Assembly (NCBI RefSeq): GCF_000226115.1
Contig: NC_016457.1
Coordinates: 2,418,001 to 2,482,000 of the forward strand
Direction: 5' to 3'
Source of the DNA: Thermothielavioides terrestris NRRL 8126
Taxonomy: Eukaryota > Ascomycota > Sordariomycetes > Sordariales > Chaetomiaceae
DNA: 64,000 bases
In this document: positions 1-11,686 of the stretch, in pieces
Layout of the letters: each line of letters begins with the position of its first letter
Position numbering within the stretch: position 1 is the stretch's first letter
The notes under the pieces: model-generated
Told to the model about the DNA's origin: nothing
The model's input: the letters and a program-made list of their open reading frames with translations, nothing else
Databases searched by the model: none
Position numbers and translations under genes: made by a program

Positions 1-1132
1 GCTGGACACCCGGCTGACTACCTTGCAGAAAGCACAACTTGGAAAATATGCGCATGAAGAGCGTATGCCGGATTGGCTAGTTACCCTGCTGAGGAAACAC
101 GGTCAAGTCACGTCTCAGGGTGGGTCACTTAGGAAGGAGCCCGCCCGTCTCGGATGGGCTGGCTGCTAAACAAGCATTACTAGGAGTCATCCCGGTCCTG
201 GCCCAGCTCCTGGAGCAGAGCTCGTCCACAAAGTACGCCTATCTCTGCCACCCATGCGTGCAGCATGTCTCCAAGATCAAGCGCGAGGGTATGTGTCCGC
301 CACTGCCGGGCGACCCCAGCCTAGCTCTGGCTCGGCAGTTAACAGACAGCCACAGGAGGGTTTTGCGGCTACCGCAATATTCAAATGATGTGCTCGTTCA
401 TCATCCACACCAAGTTCAAAGGTCACACCCACTTCCGGGGCGTCATTCCATCCATCTTCCAGATTCAGGAGGACATTGAGACCGCGTGGGACCGCGGCAT
501 CAACGCCGAAGGCCGTATTGAGACGGGCGGGATCAGGGGAACCAGAAAATACATCGGCACGCCCGAGGTACACCAGCCTTGCGCAATCTTACTCGCATCC
601 CACCCACATCGCTGACCAATAATTTCGCCAGGCATTAGCGGTGTTTTGTCTGTTAGAAATTCCCTGCGAGCCCCTCGCAATCAAGGACACAGAGCCTGCC
701 AAGAGCGAAGCGCAGCTCATGGATTACGTCGAGAACTATTTCCAGTCCGGAGTCGAGGATCCCACGCAGCGCATCCGCAGGACAAAGCTACCGCCGATCT
801 ACTTCCAGCACGCGGGTACGCCACTTAAGATTCGCTTCATATAGTCTTCCAGCTGACATCCCTGGGGCACGCCAGGCCATTCCCTGACCATCATTGGCTT
901 CGAGAAGCTCAAGAACGGCTCCAAGCAACTGCTGGTCTTTGACCCTTCCTTCCATGACTCGTCGTCCATCTTGCGCCTCGTTGGGAAGACGTTTGTGCAC
1001 CCCTTACCCGATCTGGCGCTGAGGCAGTATCGTCGAGGGAATAGGTATCTGAAGGCATACCGAGAGTTTGAGCTGTTAAGGTTTGTCTCTCCTGAAGAGT
1101 TTCCACTCTGCTGCAGGTTGCGGATGTGCTGA
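1..1132 (+). CDS. C78-family peptidase (ZUP1/UFSP-like), 5' truncated
   Basis: This is the C-terminal part of a cysteine peptidase of family C78 (Mug105/ZUP1/UFSP group), which cleaves ubiquitin or ubiquitin-like chains. The gene starts left of the window. Seen: spliced exons at about 1-119, 183-288, 353-567, 632-813, 880-1079 and 1117-1132, all with GT..AG borders. The first spliced exons read YAYLCHPCVQHVSKIKREG and then FCGYRNIQMMCSF, which holds the expected catalytic Cys. Further on are IPSIFQIQEDIETAWDRGIN, GGIRGTRKYIGTPE, a GHSLTIIGFE block with the expected His, and LLVFDPS with the expected Asp. The reading frame ends at TGA 1130-1132 after a five-codon last exon. It converges on HAM1. 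Whether it prefers K63-linked ubiquitin (ZUP1-like) or another modifier cannot be told, because the N-terminal zinc-finger region is outside the window. Confidence 0.85.
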
Positions 1133-1364
1133 CGATGACGGCCACAGGCTACGGACGGACACGGAAGCAACGGGGTGATATCGCAGCGTCGCGGCCGGTG
1201 CTGTATTTGACCTACGATGTATTTTTTGATAGAATCGTTTGTGTTTCACAGCGAGCACCCGGCATGGAGGGATAGGTAGATGGGGGGAGGCAGCCAGTGG
1301 CGTCCCTCCTAGTATCAGCGGTTTATCATTCGTGTCTTAGTCTATACCCTCTCGCAGCGCATTT

Positions 1365-2357
1365 TCAAGCCGTCATTTGCTTCGCAAACCATTCCTGGAG
1401 TTTTGCCAGCGCCCGCCCGCGGTGCGAAATCTTGTTCTTTTCGGCCTTGTCCATCTCGGCATAACTGCCCTCACTGGTTAGATTACGAAAAGCCGTTCAC
1501 GACCCTCCTACGTCTCGCCTGGGATGGAAAGAATTGACTCACGTCTTGCCCTCGTACTCAAACACCGGATCCCAGCCTGACAGCCCGGCTCTCGGTCAGC
1601 TCACCACCCCCCTTGAACCTCTGGCAACGAGCACATTTCGATCAGGAACCCTGAACGGCAGCAAAACATACCGAAATTCCCGGCCCCCCTCGCCGGCACG
1701 ATCTTCCCCTCCGTGATCCCCTGGAAGAGGATCGGCTCGTGGCCCGGCCCGGCCGAGTAGGCGAACGTGCAGACGGCCCGGGCCGACTTGTCCTCGTAGG
1801 CCGCCAGCAGGTTGTTGAGGCCCGCGTGGCCGATGGATTTCATGAACCATTTTCTGGGGTTTTTATGGGTCAGCAAGGGGTTGTTTCGGTCAGAAAGGCT
1901 GGGTGCTATAGAGTCATGTCGGAGGGGAGGCTGATAAAATAACGGCCAGGCATGGGTGAACGGGTGAAGCGGTGGAGGGTGCGGTTCCGCTTACATGTAC
2001 GGCCCCGGCAGGCCGTTCAGCGCGTTGAAGCACAGGCATGTGTCTTCCACCAGAACGGGGCCTCCGATCTGTTTTGGTCGGGGGGAAGAGAGGAAGATGG
2101 TTAGTGGTTAGTTTTGGACTTTGAATGACTTTGAGGGGATGCCGTGGTGTGCTGCGTTCTTATGTACTTACCAGGTCGGCAGCCCGCCGGCACTTGTCGA
2201 GCGTTACCTCCTCGAGAGTCCCCTGGATCTCGATCAGGTCGAGCGACCGGCTCTCGACTTGGATGGCCGGCTCCAGAATCGCCTTGACTTCGCCCAGCTT
2301 GTTGGCGTTGCCGGTGATGAAGTTGACAATGGGTCGGGCTGCCGTCGGGGTCGTCAT
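1365..2357 (-). CDS. HAM1: Inosine triphosphate pyrophosphatase (HAM1/ITPase)
   Basis: House-cleaning pyrophosphatase that hydrolyses ITP, dITP and XTP to monophosphates and so keeps deaminated purines out of nucleic acids; cytosolic. Seen: five exons. Exon 1 (2172-2357) carries the N-terminal substrate motif [12 protein letters not shown]. Exon 2 has [21 protein letters not shown]. Exon 3 has [15 protein letters not shown] and a glycine-rich stretch ending GAGNF. Exon 4 is a micro-exon encoding [12 protein letters not shown]. Exon 5 has [19 protein letters not shown] and ends at TGA 1365-1367. All ITPase signature blocks are present and the length, about 185-190 residues, is normal. The start at 2357 gives [17 protein letters not shown], as expected for the family. 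Its promoter is the 284-bp spacer separating it from the end of FAP7, which lies on the same strand. Confidence 0.95.
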
Positions 2358-2641
2358 TTTGAGTTTCTTGTTTGTCTCTTCTCTCTTGGGAGAGCTGCTA
2401 TTGATGAGTGTTTACAGTTGGGGCTTGTATCTTTTACAGCAGTGATCTCCGAAACAGTGTTTTGAGGAGCCCCGCTGATGGCAAAAGCCTCTGTTGTTGC
2501 ATGTTTAGGTGAAATTACCAACCCTCGTAACCAGCAGCTTGACAAAGTCCGCTCACTGCCTATGAGATACCGCAGTCAAAGGTCAAGCGGTCATGGCATG
2601 TCATATCTCATAGATTCGGGGCTTCACCGCTTATATAGGTG

Positions 2642-3448
2642 CTATGTGGCATTGTTCTTCTTCCACTGCTCCAGCCACTGCTCGATGCGCTCGACATTGC
2701 TCTCCATCTCCTCCGCCGTCACGCTCTGCAACTCCACGACGATCTCCTCGTCGTACGACTCCTTTGCCTCCTGCAACAGCACATCCATGATCTCCGAGTC
2801 GATGTTCTCCTGAAGTTTGACCTCGGGGTATTTCCTGGCCCCGCATATCAGTCGTTCTTTTCTTGGCTCCTCTCATTATTGCATACAATAATTGAATAAG
2901 ATGGAAAGGGGGGATCAGGAGAACAACAACCGGTGTGACTCACCTGGCCGTGAGACGGTCATACAGCGTCGCCGTATCCACCCGCAGCACTACCACCAAA
3001 TCGATCCAGCTTTTGGGGAACAGATCGCACGCATGCCAGTCTATTATGTAACCGCCCTGCTTGACCTCGTCCTCGATGGCATCGAGGAGCTGTAGTTTCA
3101 TCTATGTCAGCCTTTGTTCATATGCACGTAGTCGAAATGAAGTAAAAGGGGTAAGGAAAGTGAAAAGAAAGTGAAATTACATAAGGGGAATAAAGAAAAA
3201 AAAAAGAAAAAAAAAAGAAAAAAAAAAAAAAAGAAAAAGAACAAAAGAGAAAAAAGACTCACCTTGTCCTCATCCACAATCCAACTCTGGTACTCATCGT
3301 CCCACCCCTCATGGCACTCACGGTCCTTGACCACGTCGTTGATCGAGAGGTGCTTGAGCCCCGTGCGCTCGGCGAGAAGCTCACAGTGACTGGTCTTGCC
3401 GGTGCCCGGCGTGCCTGTGATGATGATGTTGGGTAAGGTGCGCGACAT
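2642..3448 (-). CDS. FAP7: Adenylate kinase 6 / FAP7 ribosome biogenesis ATPase
   Basis: Nuclear adenylate kinase/ATPase required for 18S rRNA 3'-end maturation in 40S assembly (yeast Fap7, human AK6/CINAP). Seen: three exons (3263-3448, 2944-3089, 2642-2834) giving 174 residues, the usual family length. A Walker A loop GTPGTGKTSHC lies at about residues 12-22, followed by the NMP-binding segment LSINDVVKDR, the family block IIDWHACDLFP, and a C-terminal helix ending EQWLEQWKKNNAT. The exon 1 junction joins VDEDK to LLDAIEDEV. Intron 1 (3090-3262) is unusual: its transcript has a long U-rich tract just inside the 5' splice site. Confidence 0.95.
3090..3262 (-). other. FAP7 intron 1 with long homopurine/homopyrimidine tract
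   Basis: The intron begins GTGAGT on the minus strand. It runs almost at once into about 60 nt made nearly only of T with scattered C and G in the transcript sense (A-rich on the plus strand, about 3185-3255). The tract sits at the donor end, not at the acceptor where a polypyrimidine tract would be expected. Confidence 0.8.
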
Positions 3449-4551
3449 ATTCTCGGCTCACTGGCAGATTCTGGTAGACCAATATTTTCTCCAGTGTGCT
3501 TTTAGTCTTCGGGGATTCTGGCTTCGAGCTTGGTACCGGTTGTGGTTCCTGAACTAGCGTAGTTATGATGAAGCTCGTGGTTATAAGTGGCTGTTCTGTT
3601 TCCGCCCAAAAATATTTGAAGTTTTTGGCGTTTTGGCAAGGAGTATGTGCGAAGATTGGAAATCCCCACTGTGCAAAGGCAGAGTTCAACAGGCCATCAC
3701 CACGGAGCACGAACATCACGGCGTCCAATCATTAGTGCATCCCATTTCATGGATGCATGGAACCAAATCTGTCTGATACAGAGTGAATCGTTCATGCGCT
3801 GTCTCCTCTTTCTCTTGGAGTCGGCTCAACTCCTCTCCTCTACATGAAGCGCACACCCCCAGGCCATCTCGCTCAGCCCCCTGCGGCAAGGAGGCAAGGA
3901 CCGTGTGCTGCTGCGTCTTCATGCTCTCTATCCTGTACTGCGTGCCACCACGTTCCACCTTCTCCTCTACCTCTACAACTTCATACATGTACGTAAGTAA
4001 ACATGACCATAGCCAGATACTTCGGTATCTCCCTGCTCTCCCTCCAATCCAGCCTCCCAGACAACGAGGCTGAATCCGGCCATTGTTACGGACTATGCAC
4101 GCGAAAAAGCAAAGTGAGACGTGCGGGTATTGCACCGCGTGAGGAAGGGGGAAAAAGAAAGCAAGGCAGCAAAGGATTTCAGATATCCCCAAACCAACAA
4201 TAGCACATTGCCATCCCAGGATGATCGATATCCTGGAACAAGCAACACAGACCGTTCCAAAGTACCTCCGTTCCAAAGTACCTTCCCGCAGATACAACCA
4301 ACCACCTGTTGTTGGCTGTCAACTGCTTGCTTCTGCGCTGCTCACTCACTTTCACTCCCACTCCTGTTTCTCACCAACCGGTATCCCATCGCAATGGGAT
4401 CTTCCTCACCCCGGTCATTACCACCGCCGCCCCCATCTTTCCACGGACCGAGCAGCACCGAAGCGGGCCCCTGTCTCGGGAGCGACAGCGGCCGCACACC
4501 GGCAGGCAAGAGCGAGCGCGGGCCGGGTTGCGCGACGACAGCCGCCGCCGC
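3449..4551. other. Intergenic spacer, FAP7 promoter and myosin V 3' side
   Basis: No gene is supported. Open frames here, the longest about 190 codons on the minus strand, show no recognisable protein. The spacer holds a perfect 16-bp tandem duplication at 4252-4283 (unit CCGTTCCAAAGTACCT) and, just before it, a 7-bp inverted repeat CCAGGAT/ATCCTGG around 4217-4237. Confidence 0.7.
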
Positions 4552-7500
4552 CTAGGCGGCGCCCGCCACGACCGACGCGGGTCGCTGCTGCTGCTCGTCC
4601 TGGTCGACCACGGTCGTGTCGTTTGTGCTCTGGCCTTCGTACTCCTCGTCCTCGTCGCCCTCGCCGGCCTGGGAGCCGTACTCGAGCTTCTCTTGCTGGG
4701 CGATGGCCTGCTGCGAGACAATCTCCGCGAGACGCTTCAGCCGCGGGGTTTGGAGCCCTAGGGGTAATCGCGAGGTTAGTCTTGGAAAATTTTCAGGGCT
4801 GATGGACGAAGGGAAGTGGGCTTGGGGGAAGATAGGCTTACAGGATGGGGTGTAAGTCTCCAGGGCGGTGATCACCCTGGGCTCGGCGATCTCGTACGGT
4901 CCGCTGTCGTCCATATCGACAGCCGGAAGGAGCAGGACATCGCTCTTCTCCGTCACACGCGAGGCGACCGCCTTCATGATCTCGCCATTGATGGGCTGCT
5001 CGTAGTCGGCCACAAGGTACTGGTTCAACAGTTTCTGAATCTGGTTGGGCGAGAGCCTGGTAGCGAGCAAAGCGGGTCAGACAGATTCACCAGGGCCGGC
5101 TAGCTCACAGGGATCACTCACATCCAGCAGATGTCCTGGATAATCTCGATATCGTTCAGCGTCGCCTTCTTGAGCTGCAAAAGCTTCGTCGCTTGCTGGG
5201 ATCAAGTCAGCACCGCCATCCATCTCAACAATCATGCGAGAGAAGAATCACTCACCATCAGGTGCTCAAGCTGGAGGGTGCCCTCCGGCATGTCGTGGCT
5301 CTTGCACCACTCCTCGATACGGGTGATGTTGTAGTTGATCTGCAGGCCACGCTTCCACGAGAGGAAGTTCCGGCGCATGAGCAAGTCGTTGAAGGCGGTC
5401 ACGCCCACCAGACGGAGCAGCTCCGTGATTGTCTGCGTGATGATTGAGTCCTCGAGGTAGTAGGCCTTCATGGCGCGGAAGACGCTGTTGAGCATCGAGA
5501 GCAGGTTATCCATGCTGTACGCCGGCTGGTTGCTGCCCGGCAGGAGCTTGCCGAGGAACCTGTTGTTCTCGTTCGTGACAAAGCCCGGGAGCGACTGCGA
5601 CTCGATGATGGCCGGGATGATCATCTTGTTCAGCTTCCGCTTGAGCACCTTCATCCACGTGTGGTAGATGTTGAATTCGAGGCTCTCAAGGTCGTGCTTG
5701 ACGATCTCGAGCAGGCGGTCGTACTCGTAGTTGTCCGACTTCTGAGCCTCATACCAGTCCTCGGCCAGGAAGACGAACGAGAGCATCTCATGAACGTTGG
5801 AGAGCCAGAAGGCGCCGGGGTTGATGGCCTCATCGCCCTCCTGCTGCATGACCTCTTGCTGGATCGACTGCATGACGTTGGCGAGGAAGCGCTCCGACTC
5901 CTTGACGAACCCGTTGTTCCACATTTCCGACGTGACCAAGTTGATGAGGTACGACGGGAACAGGACCTCCTTGTCCGATGGCGGCGGGTTGCTGGCCGGC
6001 GAGGGGATCTTCAAGTTGCGGATGAGACCCATGGTAACCTCCTCGTTGAGGCCCTGCTCGTCGGAGAGCAGGGCCTCGAGCTCCAGCTCGATGTTGTCCA
6101 CGCCAGGGATGAACGTCGAGCCGGACAGCGTGGTCTGGCTGCTCATGCCGGGCACAGCCATGGACACGGGACGGGGGTTGTAGGCCATGCTGTACCTATC
6201 CAGTTCACGGACCTCGGCCCCCGCGCTGCGCCGCTTGGGCTTCTTAGCCGACACCAAGTTGATGAGGCCGGACGGGGCAGTGGCGGGCGTGTGGCCGTTG
6301 ATGAGCTCGCCGTTGACGGGGGCGTTCCGCCTGGCCTGCTCGAGCGCTTCCTGAAGCTCGAGCAACTGTTGCCGGAGCGAGTTCTTCTCGGCCTCGTGGC
6401 GCTGGCTCTCCTGACGCGCAGCCTCGAGTTCCGAGCTCGTAGCACGCAGAGAGTCCCGGAGCTGCCGCTCTTCGTCCTGCATCCTCTTGACGTTGGCCAC
6501 CGACTCCTCGAAGTTCGCTTGCAGCTTCTTCATCTCGGCCTCCATGGCCTCGAGACGGGCAGCAGCGATGCCGGCCTGGTTGGCCTCGGTCTGCAGCTCC
6601 TTTGCCCGGGCCTCGAGAGCGTTGTGCCGGTTCCTCCATATGGCGACCTGGCCTTCGTAGTTCTCTACCTGGGTCTTGAGCTCCTTGTTCTGCGCCTTCA
6701 TGGTGCCCAGCGACTGGGTCAACTCGACCACCTTGTTCTCCAGCTTGTAGGAGATCTGCTTGAGATCGCGCGCCTCGGCGCGGATGACCTTGTACTCCTT
6801 GCGAGCGCGCCTGCCGCGCCATAGGCTCTGCACGATGATAACCTTCCGGCGGTAGTTCCTCCACGCCCGGAGTGCCCTCCTCGACCGCCAGCTCCGCTGG
6901 ATGATGAGCGCAGCATTGCCCATCCGGGTCTCCATGATCTCCTTGCGCCGCAGATAGCCCTTGAAGGCGGCCTGGGCGCGGATAACGTCGTTCCTGATGC
7001 GCAAGAACTGCTTCCTCTGCTTCTGACCACGCCACACCCTCTGGATGGTGGTTGCGGCCTTGATCGTCCGCATCTCCTGCGCCTGCTTCCGAGCCTTCTG
7101 GGCTCGTACCGCGGCCTGGAATGCGATGATGGAGTTCCGGGCGGCTAGGTACTTCTTTCGGTAGTACTTGGCCCTCAGGTTCTTCTGGATCATGATCGCG
7201 CACTCGTTCAGCCTGTTGGTCCGGAGGTTCTCGAGGAAGGCCAGCATGCCGGCCCTGAAGAAGATCTTTGTCAGACCCAGCTGGTACTTGTCCAGGCCCT
7301 TGCCCTTGCTGGTGCCGAGGGCCTTGGTCAGGATGGCATTCGCCATCTGCCTGATCTCCGAAGTCCACTGCGACGAGGGCACGAGCATGTAGTAGCGCAG
7401 GGCAAATTCCTCATACGTCCATCTCGTGGGGTAGCCCGCACAGCTAATGCGGACCGTTTCCAACACACCGCAGGCCCGGAGCTGGTTCAACACCATCGGG

Positions 7501-9774
7501 CCCTCGAACTTCCACGCCTCCTTGGCCTCGTTGGGCTTGATACACCGGATGTAGTGCACGTCGGTGCTGTTGATGGTGTTCATGAGCTCGATCAGCGAGG
7601 ACTTGAAGATGCCACCGAGTGTCGGCTTGCGGTTAACAGCGACACCGATCTTCCGTCCCGCAGCTGGCTTCACGGCGTTAGAGCTCGCCGAGGCGACGTC
7701 CTTCTCCCGCACCGCCGAAGCCGCATCCAGCACCGCACCAAGGAACTTGTTGGTGGAGGCCCTGAGGACCGCCATGTGCTCGTCCGGAACCGTATCACGG
7801 TTCTTCTCGATGAAGCCCTCCGACTCGTAGGTGACGTCGATGGCATAGTGGCAGACGGTGAACGAGGACTTGCCAAACCGGGGCTTCTTGTAGAACTTGT
7901 GCTTGTCGGAGCCAAAGTTGTGGTGCAGCTTCGTCACGAACTGCTCGTCGGAGCCCATAGGCAGCCTCGACTCCTCGTCCAACAGCGAGAGAATGCCGAG
8001 CTTGCCCTCGATAAGGTCGATGCAGGGCTGGTTGTCGGCAAAGTCAATGAAGGTCCAGTCGATTTGTTCCCTGAGATACTCTTCCTGTTCGAGCTTGAAG
8101 ACGTGCTGGTTGAACTCCTGCTGCAGCTTCTCGTTGGCGTAGTTGATGCAGAACTGCTCAAACGAGTTCTTGGCGAAGTGCTCGAAACCGTAAATGTCAA
8201 GGACACCAATGAACGAGTGCACCCGGTTGAGCACATCCTCCGTTGCAAGACTCCGGTTGATGATCTCCACCAACCAGTCAAAGAGGCTGGAGTAGATGAA
8301 CTTGGCAACGGAGTCCCTGACGACAATGGCCTGCGCCTGCGTGAGATTGGACGTGATCTTCTCTCCGCGCGTGATGAGCTGCTTCTTGACAATCCATTTG
8401 GCGAATTCAGGGGCGTCGATGCCGAGAATATCGCAAGCCTTCACCAGAGACGGCTCAGTCGCAGAGAGCACGCTGTCATTGCGAGACGCGCCGATCTTGA
8501 TGTTGCCCAGGTGCAGCAGACCTGCGAGCAGCTTGAAAATCTCAGCCTGGTCCGCTTCGCTGACACCAATCGTCTTGAGCGACTGCTTGGTGGCAACAAA
8601 CTCGGCTTTGTCGTCAACGCCATCAATGGTTGGGGTGTTGCCCTGGTTGAGATACTCAAACTGCTCGACCGGCAGTAGGCCCAGCTCCTGGCGTTCCCTG
8701 TCCGACACACCGGCCACCAGCTGGTAAAAGATGTGGTAATTCCTCTCCTTAAGAGGCTGAAAGACCAATCTTGACCGCTCGAGCAAGTACGTCCGAATCT
8801 TCGCACCAATAATGTTTGTGCCCTTGTCGAACATGATTTCAATGTACTTGCCGAAACGTGAAGAGTTGTCGTTTCTCGTGGTTTTCGCATTGCCGAACGC
8901 TTCCATGATCGGGTTGGTCGCGAGAATAGCCTCCTCCGTCTTGCTCATGGCCTCAGGCCCCTTCTTCGCCCTCGACCCTGGGCTGTCGGGCGATTCTCGA
9001 GTCGCGAAGTATCTCATAATGTACTTGGCGCTGACGGTCTTGCCGGCGCCGGACTCGCCGGACACGACAATGGTTTGGTTCTTCCCATCTCGCAACATGT
9101 CCCTGCGGAAATTGTCAGCGTTGCCCTCCTGACCCGCACGTCCAGAGCCGCGCCGGCAGCGCAGAGCCATACATGAAGGCCTCTTCCGCAATGGCAAAAA
9201 GATGCGGGGCTTGCGTCGCTCTTTGCTTCCCGGCATAGACTTGAACCATGCCCGGGACGTAGAGAGAGTCGACCCGAGCGAAGGGATTGGTTGCTATCAA
9301 CACGATGCCGGAGTACGTGTAGATCTCTTTCTGGGCATATCGGAGGCGGATAGCCTGCAGGACTGGTTGCGGCGAAGATAGTCAGTGCCTTGTTCCCCAG
9401 CAGCAGAGCAGGTTGTTAAGAGGGGTCGCGTTACCGGCAGGCTCGTTAAGATGGGAGAGGTTGGTCAGGTCATCGCTGGCTTCGAGCATTGTGGGATTCA
9501 TCAACGGTGGCAGCGACGGGTCGTTTCCGGACTGGAGGGCCTCGAGAGAGACCTCCAGTGTCTTGGTCTGCAGCCACGGGAGAGGTTAGCCAGCGGGACA
9601 GCGCCGGGGCTCTTAGCCGCAATCCAGGAGGCGGCCTACCTCGCCATTTTCGAGCGTGAACTCGAGCACGACTTTTGACCCTTCTACTGTCTTCTTGGTA
9701 ACCTCGGACGCAACCCAGCCCTCAATCGGGTCGGGCTGCCACGCTCTGGTACCGACATCATAGCTCTCCGACAT
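4552..9774 (-). CDS. MYO2: Class V myosin heavy chain (Myo2/MyoE type)
   Basis: Actin-based motor that carries secretory vesicles and organelles to the hyphal tip. Seen: exon 1 is 9640-9774 (45 codons, MSESYDVGTRAWQPDP..., the SH3-like N-terminus). Two short exons follow; one has NPTMLEASDDLTNLSHLNEPA, the other carries the start of the motor with VLIATNPFARVDSLY. One very long exon runs from about 9090 to about 5250. It contains P-loop GESGAGKT, switch I block NDNSSRFGKY, switch II DIYGFEHF, the actin-binding region and ACGVLETVRIS. Next come six IQ motifs (about 7200-6780, e.g. IQKNLRAKYYRKKY), a coiled coil (about 6750-6350), a linker, and a globular DIL/cargo domain (about 6050-5000). The last exons end in an acidic tail, stop at 4552-4554. 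The total of about 1,590 residues is normal. Long antisense open frames across this gene are codon-bias shadows. Confidence 0.96.
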
Positions 9775-11686
9775 TGGACACGGTTAGGGGCAGTGAAGCC
9801 GGGTGAGGGGCGGTGGAGGTCAAGGTTGGTTTCGGCGTGTTGACAGCTTCGGAGGCCAGGCCTCGTCGCGGCAGGTCGGCAGAAGGTCGCGGCGCTGTAT
9901 CCGAGGAGAAGAAGAGCTGCACGTGGTCAGTCGGCCAGCGGCGCAGCAGTTAGAGGAGGACGGGTGCAGTGAGATGGGGCGCAGTGGCTGCTGCTGTGAG
10001 AGAAGGCATTCGCGAAGAATACGGTAACTAACGGGTCACTTCATCAGGTTCCGAAAGAGCGGTGCCCAAGGGATCTTCGCTGTCCTGTTGGCTGGTTGAA
10101 GGCGTGGGCAACGGCAAACGACTCGAGACAAACGACTGGAGAAAACGGTGTGGCTCGCTGGTATGGGCACGTTGAAGACGCGTGCTTACTGCAGGTAAAC
10201 GAACGCGGAGCGAAAGTGTCGGCGGACGCCGTCGTTCGAGTTCAGGGGGCCGAGAAAAAAAGGTGCATGGGTACGATGCAGTTATGCACGCTACGGAGAG
10301 TTACTCTGCAGGTTGAGCGTTGATAGGAGAAGTCAAGGCGGAACGGCCAACGGCGTTAACAATCGGTAAGAGGCCCGGGGGGTCAACCTCGGGGCACGGA
10401 CTCTGGGGTTGGTTACCACAGTACGGAATAGATATTCATAGCGCACTGGCCAGCGGACTGCAACACCAGATATACTAGATGGTTGGGTGAAGAATGTCCA
10501 GAATCACCTTGAATGCAGTTGTGTGTATTATGTGCAGCCTTTTTAAAGTACCCTTTACTCATACCTATAGCAAGAAACGAACCGACCATCCATCGAGGCA
10601 TCCTTTGCTCGTGCACCACCAACTCACTTGGATTTGTTTCCAATACATGGGCCTGGCTTAGAGAAAACTACCGTGTTGGGCAGTTGCCGAAAGCCATCCA
10701 TCCCAAAGAGCACAGCAAGAACCGCGAGGCACCTAACGTTCACGTTCTTGTACTGGACGGAGTACGCGTTGTTTGTATTCTCGACACCGTAGCTTGCAGG
10801 TTTGCAGGCTAGCTTTGTATCTCCAGCCAGCTGAACAACAGCAGCCCCCAGAGATGGCTCTTGGAATAGGGGCCAAGGCGTGCTGGGGGTCAGGCCCTGT
10901 TCAACTGCAATCCCTTACCCAACAAGGCTGGATGGACGGTGGAGCACAATCCCACTCATGCCATGACCCCCTGCACACTGTGCTCTGGAGAGGCGTGACG
11001 GAACCCAACATCACAAACCTCGAACGAGCACCCGGCCCCCAGTGTGGATACTGAATAGTGATACCGCAGGAGAACAGATCAAGGTCGAAACAGGACATTC
11101 GCATCGCCAACTTCAAGTATTGGATGCGTCATCGTTTCGACGCCATATCATGTCTTCACTGCGATGCGGAGGACGGGCCGACTTTGAAGAAGAAACCTGT
11201 TCAAAATCTCCCGGGGCAAGCTGGGCAAGCCCCTGGAATAAACACCTTGACAGGGGAATATTCCGCTGGTGTTTCAGGTGCAGCAGGGGCTCTCTCATGA
11301 TGTCCTGTATTCCGTATGTGGTTAACTAGTGCAGCGAAGAGCCAGAACTAGCAACTGCGCTGCACGCCGCTGCTCTTTTGAACATGCTCTGTTTGCCAAA
11401 CCAATCGTCTTCTGTATGTGTTGCTCTGTATTTGTCCTGTAATGCCCCCTTTTGCCTATGCAAGTGCTGAGAACCATCCATCATTTTTGTGTAACCGTTA
11501 CACATATAGTTTTGTTCTTTGGCAACAAAAAAGACCAACCAATGCCCGAGGTGTATGTGTGTTGAAGAGAAATAAAACAAAGGAGAAGGAACATGGTGAG
11601 CCCACTCCATGTTGAAATCTCTCCGTGGACTCCAGAACTTCCAGATCACCTCAATCGTCCCTTCCCAAAAAAACTCCCCCCACCCT
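9775..11686. other. 1.9-kb spacer: myosin V upstream region and SER3 3' side
   Basis: No protein gene or RNA gene could be supported. It must hold the myosin V promoter and 5' UTR (proximal part) and the 3' end of the next gene (distal part). Short TACGGAATA/TATTCCGTA-type words occur at about 10421 and 11308. Confidence 0.6.

Noticed and set aside
3190..3245. Poly-A stretch as a possible retroposed poly(A) tail
   Set aside because: It lies inside the FAP7 intron with no adjacent retroelement or target duplication.
3716..4297. 193-codon minus-strand frame between FAP7 and myosin V
   Set aside because: Composition and lack of motifs look random; no splice partners or conserved blocks.
5661..8678. 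Long antisense open frames (374-387 codons) across the myosin V exon
   Set aside because: They mirror the third-position GC bias of the real gene, have Leu/Val/Arg-rich shadow composition and no domain.
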